64,000 nt of DNA. It comes from Nonomuraea sp. PA05 (lineage in GTDB: Bacteria > Actinomycetota > Actinomycetes > Streptosporangiales > Streptosporangiaceae). The translations under genes were made by a program, and so were the position numbers. The stretch lies in contig NZ_VSEY01000005.1 in assembly GCF_008086045.1 (NCBI RefSeq), positions 186,001 through 250,000 of the forward strand. The letters are read 5' to 3'. The notes beneath the pieces were generated by a model, which was not told the origin of the DNA, did not search any database, and saw only the letters and a list, made by a program, of their open reading frames with translations. Each line of letters opens with the position of its first letter. Within the stretch, counting starts at the first letter, position 1. Positions 41,763 through 49,606 of the stretch are shown here, piece by piece.

Positions 41763-44700
41763 GTGTCGCAGGTGGAGAACGTCGTCGGAGACCGGGTGCT
41801 GATCGCCATGCAGGCGGTCAACATCTCACGGCTCTCGACCCATCCGGTGCCCACCGTCCCCGGCACGCTCATCGTCGTGGCAGGCGCGGGTCCCAAGGAC
41901 TCCAACGGGGCGGGCAAGTCGTCGTTCATCGCCTCCATCACCGCGCTGCTCGGTGACGAGCAGTGGCGCTTCGCCTCGGGGGCCAAGGCGGTCTCTGAGC
42001 TGCTGTTCAACGCCGAGCTGGCGAGCGGGGCGGGGGCCCGGCAGTGGGCCAGCGCCGATCACGGGTACATCGTGGGGGTGTTCGGGCCGCCCGGCATGAA
42101 CGGCTTCGAACCGGCCCCCGTCACCTCGGATGAAGCCCCGGTGACGGACGGCGAGGAGTTGTTCGACGTGCCCGACACCTCGGGTGGCGCGCTCACCGTC
42201 TGGCTGAAGGTCAACCAGGAGGCGCCGCACCTGGAGATCCGCTGGCGGGAGGGCGTGCACCTGGCGGCGTCCCCGTCCGAGGCCGAGCGGGTGGCGCGAG
42301 CCGACGAGATCTGGGCGTCCCTGCCCAGGTCGGCCGGGCGCCGCGACGTCGTGGCCCGCGACCTGACCAAGGTCCTCTACGGCGACAAGGTCAGGTGCGT
42401 GTCGTTCCTGTCCACCTCCGTACGCAGCAAGGTCGCCACCAACCTGCTCTCCCAGCCGCTCAACGAGATCTCCCCCGAGCGCGTCTTCGAGGCCATCGCC
42501 GCGCTCACCGGCCTGGACGCCGAGCTGGAGCAGGAACGCGAGGCCCGCCGCGACGAACACGCCAAACGGGTGCGGGCGGCGCAGGCGGCGGACCGGCTGG
42601 CCGAGTTCGAGGCGGAGTCGAAGGCTCTGCTGACCACGTTCGATAGGCGGGACCAGGCGCGCGTCCGGCTGGCCGACGCGCTGCGCTGCTGGCGCGGGCG
42701 GCAGGCGCGCAAGCTGGCGGACGCCGCGAGCAAGGACGACGCGCTGGCCGCCGACCTCGAACGCCACCGCGCGTCGGGCGAGGCGGCGGCCGAGGCGATC
42801 GCCATGGTCAAGGCCGAGATCGCCACCCTGCGCGAGGACACTCTCGACCGGCAGGTCTCCCAGGCCCGCAAGGACCTCTCGGCCATGCAGGCGCGCGCCG
42901 CCAAGCTCGACGCCGACCGCGCCGTCGCCGAGAACTCCGCCGACGAGCTGCGCGGGCTGATCCCCGCGCTGGAGGAGTCCCGGCGATTCGCCGACGGGCG
43001 GGACGTGCCCACGGCCGAGCGGGAGCTGGGTGAGGTGCGGCTGCGGCTCAACTCGGCGCTCAAGGCGCTGGGCGTGGCCGACCAGGAGGTGGCCTCTGCG
43101 CAGGCCGCCTTGGACGACGCCGAGGGCGGGCCGGCGGCGGCCCAGCTCAACGCGCTGGCGGCGGCGGGGATCGGGGCGACCGGGCTGCTGGATGCTTTGG
43201 ACGTGGCCGAGCAGGCCCGCGACGCCGCCCACACGTTCCCGGGGGGCCGGCTGGGCGGGCTGTCCAGGACGAGCGTTGGCGCCGGGGCGGGCGCTGGGGG
43301 CGCGGGCGCTGTTGCCGGTGCGGGCGCTGACGCCGATGCGGGCACTGGCGCGGCTGCCGGTGCAGGCGCTGACGCCGGTGCGGCCACTGGCGCGGCTGCC
43401 GGTGCGGGCGCAGGCGCGGGCGCTGCTGATGGGGAGGCGCTGGGCGCGGCGCTCAAGGCGCGCTACGGCAAGGGGTCCGGCACCGTGCCCGAGGTCGCGT
43501 CCGGCGTGGCGTCCGAGGCGGCGTCCGAGGCGGGGTCCGGCACGGGGTCCGGCGCGGGGTCCGGCGCGGGGTCCGGCGCGGGGTCCGGCGGTGTGTGGCA
43601 GCAGGGTGGCGGGCTGGCGTTGGGTGAGCTGCGCGGGTGGCCGAACGAGCATGCCGTGATCGTGGATGCCGCCCACCTGGACGAGGCCGCCGCCGCCCTG
43701 GCGGAGCTGCCCGGGTCCGTGCTGGTCAGCGCGGCCGGGGTGAGCGTCGTGGGAGCGTTCGACGGGGTGGCGACCGGCCGGGAGGCCCGGATCAAGGCCG
43801 CCGAGCAGCGCCTCAACCGGGCCAAGGACGTTCAGGAGAGCGCGGCGCAAGCCGTACACGACGGAGAAGAGGCGGTCGCGCAGGCGCAGCGGCGGCTGGA
43901 GGGGGCCAGGGCCGGGGTGCGGCTGGCCGAGGTGGAGGCGAAGCTCGGCGAGCGGCGGGCCAGGCTGAGCGAGCTGAACGCCGCCATCGAGGAGCTGACG
44001 CCGAAGGTCGCCGAGGCCGAGCGGCAAGCGGGGGCGCTGGACTTCCGCGCGCGTACCAGGGACATGGAGATCGAACGGCTGGAGGGCCGCCGGCACCGGC
44101 ACGAGTCCGAGCGGGCGCAGGCCCGCGAGCAGGAGGCGAAGGTCGGGACGGAGCGGGAGGCGCTCAGGCTCGACGCCTTGGCCGCCGACTGGGGCGGCAC
44201 GGTGGAGACCGCCCGCGAATGGCTGGAGGCGCTGCCCGAGGAGGAGCGGCCCAGGGCGGCCGAGGAGTGGTGGCGGGTCGCCGAACGCCATCTCGACCAG
44301 GCGTTGCGCGACACGTTCCCGTCGGAGGACGAGTCGGAGGTGCCGGAGGAGCTGCGGTTCCTGCTGAGCGAGCGGGAGGGCAGCACGGCACGGGAGCAGG
44401 CCACGTTCTCGGCGGTGTGCGGGTCGCTGGCGTCGTACCTGCGGGGGCAGGAGGAGTACGAGCGGCACCAGCGGCGGCAGATCGAGGCGCAGATCGTCTC
44501 CCGCCAGCGGGACCTGTCGGCGGCGGCCAGGGGTGCGGAGGAGGCGGCCCAGTCCACGGCCGTGCACCGGGCGGCGCTGACGGCGGCCATCAAGGCGCGG
44601 CTGACGCGGGTGGCAGAGGAGTTCGACAAGCTCGACACCTCCTACGGCGGTTACGGCGCGACCCTCGAGTTCCCCGTGCCGCCGGCTCCCGCCGACCCGG

Positions 44701-45149
44701 AGCAGCGGTGGCAGTGGCGGGTGACGCCGAAGTGGCGGCGCGGCGAGGGGCAGGGGTTCGTGCCGTACAACCGGCGAGCGAACACGGCGCTCATGGACGA
44801 GAAGGCCGTCAAGCTGGTGTGCGCGGCGGCCATCGCGTCGTCCGGCGGCGGGCACCTGTGCCTCGTGCTCGACGAGCTGGGGCGCAACCTGGGCAAGGAG
44901 CATCGGCGGGAGGCGGTGGCGCTGTTCAGGAGGATCGGGGAGACGTACGGGATCACGGTGATCGGGGCGTTGCAGGACGACATGGAGCCGTACGCGATCG
45001 ACGCCTGCGGGCAGTACATCAAGCTGCGGCGGTCGTCGGACGCGATGCCGTACAACGATCCGCCGGTGATCGTGGGGCATGATCAGCATGCTGAGAGGGT
45101 GCGGGCGTTGGCGGCGTACGTGGATCGGGGGGCGCCTGCGGTCGTGTGA
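41763..45149 (+). CDS. SMC/MukB-like ATPase (JetC-type)
   Basis: A 1128-residue SMC-type ATPase. Walker A is AGPKDSNGAGKSSFI (residues 43-55). Two long coiled-coil arms run from about 245 to 480 and 640 to 920 (for example EQEREARRDEHAKRVRAAQAA and RVAEEFDKLDTSYGG further on). A Gly/Ala/Ser tract occupies 505-610, where the hinge is expected. Walker B is LCLVLDELGRN near 1030, with the catalytic glutamate present. The usual LSGGE-type signature is not visible; NTALMDEKAVKLV occupies that place. The start is a GTG after a G-rich site. It forms an operon with two winged-helix-type genes and would be a DNA-loop-extruding complex; its target is unknown. Confidence 0.82.
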   Translation: MSQVENVVGDRVLIAMQAVNISRLSTHPVPTVPGTLIVVAGAGPKDSNGAGKSSFIASITALLGDEQWRFASGAKAVSELLFNAELASGAGARQWASADHGYIVGVFGPPGMNGFEPAPVTSDEAPVTDGEELFDVPDTSGGALTVWLKVNQEAPHLEIRWREGVHLAASPSEAERVARADEIWASLPRSAGRRDVVARDLTKVLYGDKVRCVSFLSTSVRSKVATNLLSQPLNEISPERVFEAIAALTGLDAELEQEREARRDEHAKRVRAAQAADRLAEFEAESKALLTTFDRRDQARVRLADALRCWRGRQARKLADAASKDDALAADLERHRASGEAAAEAIAMVKAEIATLREDTLDRQVSQARKDLSAMQARAAKLDADRAVAENSADELRGLIPALEESRRFADGRDVPTAERELGEVRLRLNSALKALGVADQEVASAQAALDDAEGGPAAAQLNALAAAGIGATGLLDALDVAEQARDAAHTFPGGRLGGLSRTSVGAGAGAGGAGAVAGAGADADAGTGAAAGAGADAGAATGAAAGAGAGAGAADGEALGAALKARYGKGSGTVPEVASGVASEAASEAGSGTGSGAGSGAGSGAGSGGVWQQGGGLALGELRGWPNEHAVIVDAAHLDEAAAALAELPGSVLVSAAGVSVVGAFDGVATGREARIKAAEQRLNRAKDVQESAAQAVHDGEEAVAQAQRRLEGARAGVRLAEVEAKLGERRARLSELNAAIEELTPKVAEAERQAGALDFRARTRDMEIERLEGRRHRHESERAQAREQEAKVGTEREALRLDALAADWGGTVETAREWLEALPEEERPRAAEEWWRVAERHLDQALRDTFPSEDESEVPEELRFLLSEREGSTAREQATFSAVCGSLASYLRGQEEYERHQRRQIEAQIVSRQRDLSAAARGAEEAAQSTAVHRAALTAAIKARLTRVAEEFDKLDTSYGGYGATLEFPVPPAPADPEQRWQWRVTPKWRRGEGQGFVPYNRRANTALMDEKAVKLVCAAAIASSGGGHLCLVLDELGRNLGKEHRREAVALFRRIGETYGITVIGALQDDMEPYAIDACGQYIKLRRSSDAMPYNDPPVIVGHDQHAERVRALAAYVDRGAPAVV
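43275..43592 (+). repeat. Gly/Ala/Ser low-complexity tract in the SMC hinge region
   Basis: About 106 residues of GAGAGAG, GADADAG, GTGAAAG and GSGAGSG-type repeats, with 36-bp and 12-bp periodic DNA. A short non-repetitive piece (LGAALKARYGKGSG) separates two repeat blocks. It lies exactly between the coiled-coil arms. Confidence 0.88.
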
Positions 45150-45163
45150 GCGGGCGAGCAGGA

Positions 45164-45350
45164 CGCGTCTCGGGCACGCCCACATCTCGGGCCCACCCGC
45201 ATCTCGGGCACGCCCGCATCCTGGGCACGCCCGCATCTCAAGCACATCCGCATCCTGAGCACGCCTGCATGCTGGGCACGCTCGCGTCTCGGGCGGGCTC
45301 GCATCTCGGGCACGCTCGCGTCTCGGGCGAGCTGGCGTCTCGGGCACGCT
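45164..45350. repeat. 17-bp minisatellite, 11 units
   Basis: Eleven contiguous 17-bp units of the type cgcatctcgggcacgcc, starting at 45164, 45181, 45198, 45215, 45232, 45249, 45266, 45283, 45300, 45317 and 45334, with degenerate copies on to about 45420. They fill the 309-bp gap between the SMC gene and the convergent citrate synthase gene. A 17-bp period is not a multiple of three and reads open in several frames, so it is unlikely to be coding. No other feature is seen in this gap. Confidence 0.9.
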
Positions 45351-45458
45351 CGCGCCTACGCGCCTGAGATGCGGGCGCGCCTGCGTCTCGGCACGTCCGC
45401 ATCCCTACGAGCGCGCCGAGACGTGAGCGTGTCATTGCGAGGAGAGGCGGAGGCGGTC

Positions 45459-46790
45459 TTACTTGATCGGCGGGCCGGTGTAGGAGGCACGGAGGCGGAG
45501 GAGGGCGCCGCGTTCGTACTCCTCCATGGCGTGCGCCAGCCACCCCGCCACCCGCGCCACCGCGAAGATCGCCTCCCCGGCGCCCGGCACCATGCCGCTG
45601 ACGGCGGAGAGGGTGGCCAGGGCGAAGTCGATGTTGCGGTCGGGCAGCCGGCGGCGCCGCATCTCCGCCAGCACGGCCTCACCGGCGGCGATCCCCCCGT
45701 GCCCCGGTGCGGCCCGCTTGACCAGGTCGTGCAGGACGGCGCCGCGCCCGTCGCCGTTCTTGTAGACGCTGTGGCCGAAGCCGGGGATGCGTTCGCCGCG
45801 CCGCACCCGTTCGGCGACGGCGCGGGCGGCGTGGCGAGGCTCGGCGATCTCGGCGAGCAGGCGTTCCGCGCCGTACGACGCTCCGCCGTGCAGGGGGCCG
45901 CCCAGGACGCCGAGGCCGGTGAGGACCACCGCGTACGGATCGGCCTTGGCCGAGGCGGCCACCCTGGCGGCCAGAGTCGAGGCGGCCAACTCGTGGTCGG
46001 CGAGCAGCACCAGGGCGGCTTCCAGGGCGCTGAGCAGGGCCGGGGTGGGCGGGTGCGGGCACAGGCGGGACCACAGGCGTTCGGCGATCGAGTCGCCCTG
46101 GGGGTCGGTCAGCGGGGGCAGCGCGTCCACCAGGCCGGCGATCAGGCGGCGGGCGGTGGCGGTGACCGAGGCCGGGTCGAGTTGGAAGCGGAGGGTGTCG
46201 GAGGCGCCCAGGACTGTGGTGATGACCTGGAGGCGGTCCAGGGGGAGGAGGTCGTCCGGTAGGCCGCGCTGGGCGGTGATGGCGGCGCGCAGGCCCTCGT
46301 CGGGGTCGCAGCGCCACGGCTCGCCGCCCCGTTCCCGGCGTGTGGCCGTGCTCGGCTCAGTGGTGTGGCCTGCGGGTGTCGTCGTGGCCCGATCCGCGCG
46401 CGAGTGCGCGTCCGGGTCGCCACCGCGCCCTGCGGACGTCGCCGCGCCCCGGTCGCCGCTCGCGTGCCAGACGGCCGGATCCCCGGTCCACAGCCACTCC
46501 GCGACCGTCTCGAACGAGGCAGTTTCCGCCAGCGCCAGCACATCGACCCCCCGGTAATAGGGCCGATCCACCCCGAGCGCCGTGACGGCCGACTCGATGA
46601 CCAGTTCCGGAGGCTGGCTACGGGGCCGGCCTCGGCGGGCGAGGCGTTCGATCTCCTCGGCCGAGAAGAGGCTGCGCCGCCCGTCCTCACCGTGCCGCCG
46701 CCGCAACACCCCCCGGCTCACGTACGCGTACAGCGTGGCGGGCTTGACGCCCAGCCGTTCCGCAGCCGTGGCCGCGTCGATCCACTCCAC
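45459..46790 (-). CDS. citrate synthase-family enzyme with N-terminal MerR-type DNA-binding domain
   Basis: A 443-residue fusion. Residues 1-55 are a MerR/excisionase-type helix-turn-helix (DAATAAERLGVKPATLYAYVSRGVLRR, then SLFSAEEIERLARRG). The rest is a citrate synthase fold: RPYYRGVDVLALAETASFET, VLGGPLHGGASYGAERL, RIPGFGHSVYKNGDGRGAVL and NIDFALATLSAVSGM, so the catalytic His, His and Asp are present. A Gly/Arg/Thr-rich insert sits near residues 108-150, absent from ordinary citrate synthases. It condenses acetyl-CoA (or another acyl-CoA) with oxaloacetate (or another oxo acid). The DNA-binding domain suggests it regulates the divergent promoter. Confidence 0.88.
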   Translation of the reverse strand: MEWIDAATAAERLGVKPATLYAYVSRGVLRRRHGEDGRRSLFSAEEIERLARRGRPRSQPPELVIESAVTALGVDRPYYRGVDVLALAETASFETVAEWLWTGDPAVWHASGDRGAATSAGRGGDPDAHSRADRATTTPAGHTTEPSTATRRERGGEPWRCDPDEGLRAAITAQRGLPDDLLPLDRLQVITTVLGASDTLRFQLDPASVTATARRLIAGLVDALPPLTDPQGDSIAERLWSRLCPHPPTPALLSALEAALVLLADHELAASTLAARVAASAKADPYAVVLTGLGVLGGPLHGGASYGAERLLAEIAEPRHAARAVAERVRRGERIPGFGHSVYKNGDGRGAVLHDLVKRAAPGHGGIAAGEAVLAEMRRRRLPDRNIDFALATLSAVSGMVPGAGEAIFAVARVAGWLAHAMEEYERGALLRLRASYTGPPIK

Positions 46791-46820
46791 CGCCGCACAG
46801 CCCTTCCATAGTTGACGAAA

Positions 46821-46858
46821 ATCAATATTGATCCACGTTGAACGAGCGTGTCAACGTG
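46821..46858. promoter_or_regulatory. two palindromes in the citrate synthase / homocitrate-synthase-like divergent promoter
   Basis: ATCAATATTGAT (46821-46832) is a perfect 12-bp palindrome. It is followed by an inverted repeat with perfect 8-bp arms, CACGTTGA (46834-46841) and TCAACGTG (46851-46858). A TTGACA -35-like hexamer lies on the minus strand (46854-46849) with a CAATAT -10-like element 18 bp away. The adjacent MerR-type domain is the natural candidate to bind them. Confidence 0.65.
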
Positions 46859-46863
46859 AGGAC

Positions 46864-48081
46864 ATGCCAAAAGTTCACTTCCTCGACGTCACCAACCGGG
46901 ACGGCGTGCAGACCGCGCGCACGGGCCTGTCGAAGTTCGGCAAGACCATGGTCAACTTCTATCTGGCCAGACTCGGGGTGGCGCAGTCCGAGATCGGCTT
47001 CCCGTTCCTCTTCCACGAGGTCCCGTACGTCCGGGCGCAGGTGGCGCTGGCGGAGGCCGGGGCGTTCGGGGAGCTGAGGCTGTCCGGGTGGTGCCGTGGG
47101 GTGCCGCAGGACGTGGAGAAGGCGGCGCCACTGGGGTTGAAGCACTACAACCTGTCCATCTCCACGTCCGACTACATGATCCAGAACAAGTTCCGCGGCC
47201 GGCTGGACAGGGACGCGATCATCAGGGAGATGACGGCGGCGGTCCGGGTGGCCAAGGGCGCGGGGGCGCAGACCGTCGGGGTGAACGCCGAGGACGGCTC
47301 ACGTACGGATGACGGGTTCCTGCTGGAGTTCGCGCTGGCGGCCAAGCAGGCGGGCGCCGACCGCGTACGGTACTGCGACACCATCGGCGGCGACACCCCC
47401 GACCGGATCCGCGAGCGCTTCGCCAAGCTGGCCGCCGCCACCGCCATGCCGGTCGAGACCCACTGCCACAACGACCTCGGCATGGCCGTGGCCAACTCGG
47501 TGTCGGGCGCGCTCGGCGACCTCGACGCCGGGCAGGACGCGTGGATCAACACCTGCGTGAACGGCGTCGGCGAGCGTTCGGGCAACGCCGATCTGCTGTC
47601 CACGATCCTGGCCTTCCGGCACGGGTTCGGGCTGGAGTCCGCGCAGATCGGGGACGCGCTGAACCTGGAGTGGGCCCGCCGGTTCGGGCTGTGGGCGAGT
47701 TACGCGCTGGGGCAGCCGCTGCCGTACAACCAGGTCGGGGTGGGGCGCAACGCGTTCGCGCACGAGTCGGGGATCCACGCCGACGGCGCGTTGAAGGACC
47801 ACGGCAACTACGAGTTGTACGACGAGGCGACGCTGGGCCCGTTCCCTGAGGACTGGCACGCGCGGCCGGGGCGGGTGGTGCTGACCGGCGAGTACGGCGG
47901 CAAGGCCGGGTTCCGGCACGTGATGGAGGGGCTGGGGGCGGAGGTGGCCGATGAGGAGGCTTCGTTCCGGCTGGTGCAGCTCTGCAACGCGATGACGGGC
48001 AGGCCGCTCACGGACGACGAGTTGCGTCTGATCGCGGCCTACCCGCGGGAGTTGTCGCTGATGTTCCCTGGTTATGAGTGA
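46864..48081 (+). CDS. homocitrate synthase-like DRE-TIM acyltransferase
   Basis: A 405-residue alpha-isopropylmalate/homocitrate synthase-family enzyme lacking the C-terminal LeuA regulatory domain. The opening FLDVTNRDGVQTAR has NRDG in place of LRDG. The metal-binding segment THCHNDLGMAVANS, GVGERSGNADLLS and the closing AHESGIHADGALKDH are intact. It condenses acetyl-CoA with a 2-oxo acid. I chose the ATG at 46864 (MPKVHFLDV); the frame extends to 46828 without a ribosome-binding site and would run over the operator. Divergent from the DNA-binding citrate synthase, so the two probably serve one pathway. Confidence 0.87.
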   Translation: MPKVHFLDVTNRDGVQTARTGLSKFGKTMVNFYLARLGVAQSEIGFPFLFHEVPYVRAQVALAEAGAFGELRLSGWCRGVPQDVEKAAPLGLKHYNLSISTSDYMIQNKFRGRLDRDAIIREMTAAVRVAKGAGAQTVGVNAEDGSRTDDGFLLEFALAAKQAGADRVRYCDTIGGDTPDRIRERFAKLAAATAMPVETHCHNDLGMAVANSVSGALGDLDAGQDAWINTCVNGVGERSGNADLLSTILAFRHGFGLESAQIGDALNLEWARRFGLWASYALGQPLPYNQVGVGRNAFAHESGIHADGALKDHGNYELYDEATLGPFPEDWHARPGRVVLTGEYGGKAGFRHVMEGLGAEVADEEASFRLVQLCNAMTGRPLTDDELRLIAAYPRELSLMFPGYE

Positions 48082-48108
48082 GCGATGGTCGCCGGTCGCG
48101 CGTGATCC

Positions 48109-49530
48109 TCACGCGGCCGGGGCCTGACGAGCGTCCGCTCCGGGCCGCTCAACGGCCTCAGCCGGACGGACGGTCGCGTCGACCTCAGCCGGACGGATGG
48201 TCGCGTCGGCCCGGTGGATGGTCGCGGCCGCCTGTCCTTCGGCCACCGCCTGCCGGAAGTCCTCGTCCGCGTGCTCGATGGCCTCCAGCCGCACCGTCTC
48301 CCGCCGGAACACCCCCGCCAGCAGCCAGTCGGCCAGCACCGCGGCCTTGTGCCGGGCGGTCGGCACCCACCCCAGGTGGTAGGCCCGGTGCGCGAGCCAC
48401 CCCAGCACCCCGGTGAGCTTGATCCGGTACACCTGCGCGACCCCCTGGTGGTGGCCGAGCCCGGCGACCGAGCCGAGGTAGGCGTGCCGGTACGGCTTGA
48501 GCCGCCGCCCCCGCACGTACGCGACCAGGTTCCGCCCGAGCAGTTTGCCCTGCCGCACCGCGTGCTGGGCGTTGGGCGCGGTGTACTCGCCTGGCCGGGT
48601 CAGGTCGGGCACGGCGGCGCCGTCGCCAGCGGTGAACGCGTCCTCGACGCCCTGGATCGTCAGGTACTCGGTGGCGAGGACGCGTCCGGTGCGGTCCACG
48701 GGCAGGCCGCTGGCGGCGGCGAGGGGGCTGGGCCGGCCGCCCGCCGCCCACACGAGGGTGCCGGCGTCGATCTCGGTCCCGTCCGAGAGCACCGCCACCC
48801 CGCCGGCCAGCGAGGTGAGGCGGGTGCCGAGCCGCACGTCCACGGCGCGCTTGCGCAGCGCGTCCACGGTCCAGAGGCCGAGGTCGGCGTGCAGTTCGGG
48901 CAGGATGTGGTCGTTGGCCTCGACGAGGGTCCAGCTCAGGTCGGCGGGCTCGATGCCGTCGTGGTAGCGGACGGCCTCGTCGGCCAGTCCCTGCATCTCG
49001 GCCAGCGCCTCCACGCCCGAGAACCCGCCACCGACGACCACGAACGTCAGCGCCCTGCGCCGGATCTGCTCGTCGTCGGTCGAGGCGGCGGCGGCGAGCT
49101 GGGCGAGCACCCGGTTGCGCAGGTGCACGGCCTCGCCGATGCTCTTGAAGCCGACCGCGTGCTCGGCCAGGCCGGGGATGGGCAGCGCGCGGGTGATCGA
49201 GCCGGCCGCCATGACGAGGATGTCGTAGGCGATGGTCCTGGCAGGGCCCTGGACCGGCTGGAACTCGGCGCTGCGTGCCTCGTGGTCGACCCGGGTGACG
49301 CGCCCGGTCAGCACTCGCATGCCCTTGAGCACCTGCCCGAGCGGGGCGGCCACGTGGCGCGGCTCGATCGAGCCGCCGACCGCCTCGGCGAGGAACGGCA
49401 TGTAGGTCATGTAGCCGCGCGGGTCCACCACGGTGACGGCCACCTCGCCTGAACGGACGAGCTTACGTAGCCCCATGGCCACGTACATGCCGACATATCC
49501 GCCACCGACGATCAGGATCTGCTTCCTCAT
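48109..49530 (-). CDS. type II NADH dehydrogenase-like FAD-dependent oxidoreductase
   Basis: A 473-residue flavoprotein resembling NDH-2, which passes electrons from NADH to quinone without pumping protons. The FAD-binding loop is QILIVGGGYVGMYVA; the second nucleotide-binding site is ALTFVVVGGGFSGVEALAE. GTLVWAAGGRPSP and DAFTAGDGAAVPDL are typical of the family. A C-terminal repeat-like stretch (IRPAEVDATVRPAEAV) is unusual. I chose the ATG at 49530 after AAAGGAGA over an upstream in-frame start. It lies 76 bp downstream of the MFS gene on the same strand. Confidence 0.9.
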   Translation of the reverse strand: MRKQILIVGGGYVGMYVAMGLRKLVRSGEVAVTVVDPRGYMTYMPFLAEAVGGSIEPRHVAAPLGQVLKGMRVLTGRVTRVDHEARSAEFQPVQGPARTIAYDILVMAAGSITRALPIPGLAEHAVGFKSIGEAVHLRNRVLAQLAAAASTDDEQIRRRALTFVVVGGGFSGVEALAEMQGLADEAVRYHDGIEPADLSWTLVEANDHILPELHADLGLWTVDALRKRAVDVRLGTRLTSLAGGVAVLSDGTEIDAGTLVWAAGGRPSPLAAASGLPVDRTGRVLATEYLTIQGVEDAFTAGDGAAVPDLTRPGEYTAPNAQHAVRQGKLLGRNLVAYVRGRRLKPYRHAYLGSVAGLGHHQGVAQVYRIKLTGVLGWLAHRAYHLGWVPTARHKAAVLADWLLAGVFRRETVRLEAIEHADEDFRQAVAEGQAAATIHRADATIRPAEVDATVRPAEAVERPGADARQAPAA

Positions 49531-49606
49531 TGCCCCGTCTCCTTTCGGGTTCTTCACCCCATGGACGGGACAGCGCCGCCGTTCGTGACACTTTCCGGCG
49601 AATATT

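Noticed and set aside
39238..45149. Naming the locus Wadjet (JetABCD).
   Set aside because: No TOPRIM nuclease gene is present and the second protein is too long for JetB, so the name is not justified.
45146..45367. Open frame starting in the SMC stop codon (GTGA overlap) and running through the 17-bp repeats.
   Set aside because: The frame exists only because the 17-bp unit lacks stops in several frames on both strands; amino-acid content is repeat-driven and no ribosome-binding site stands out.
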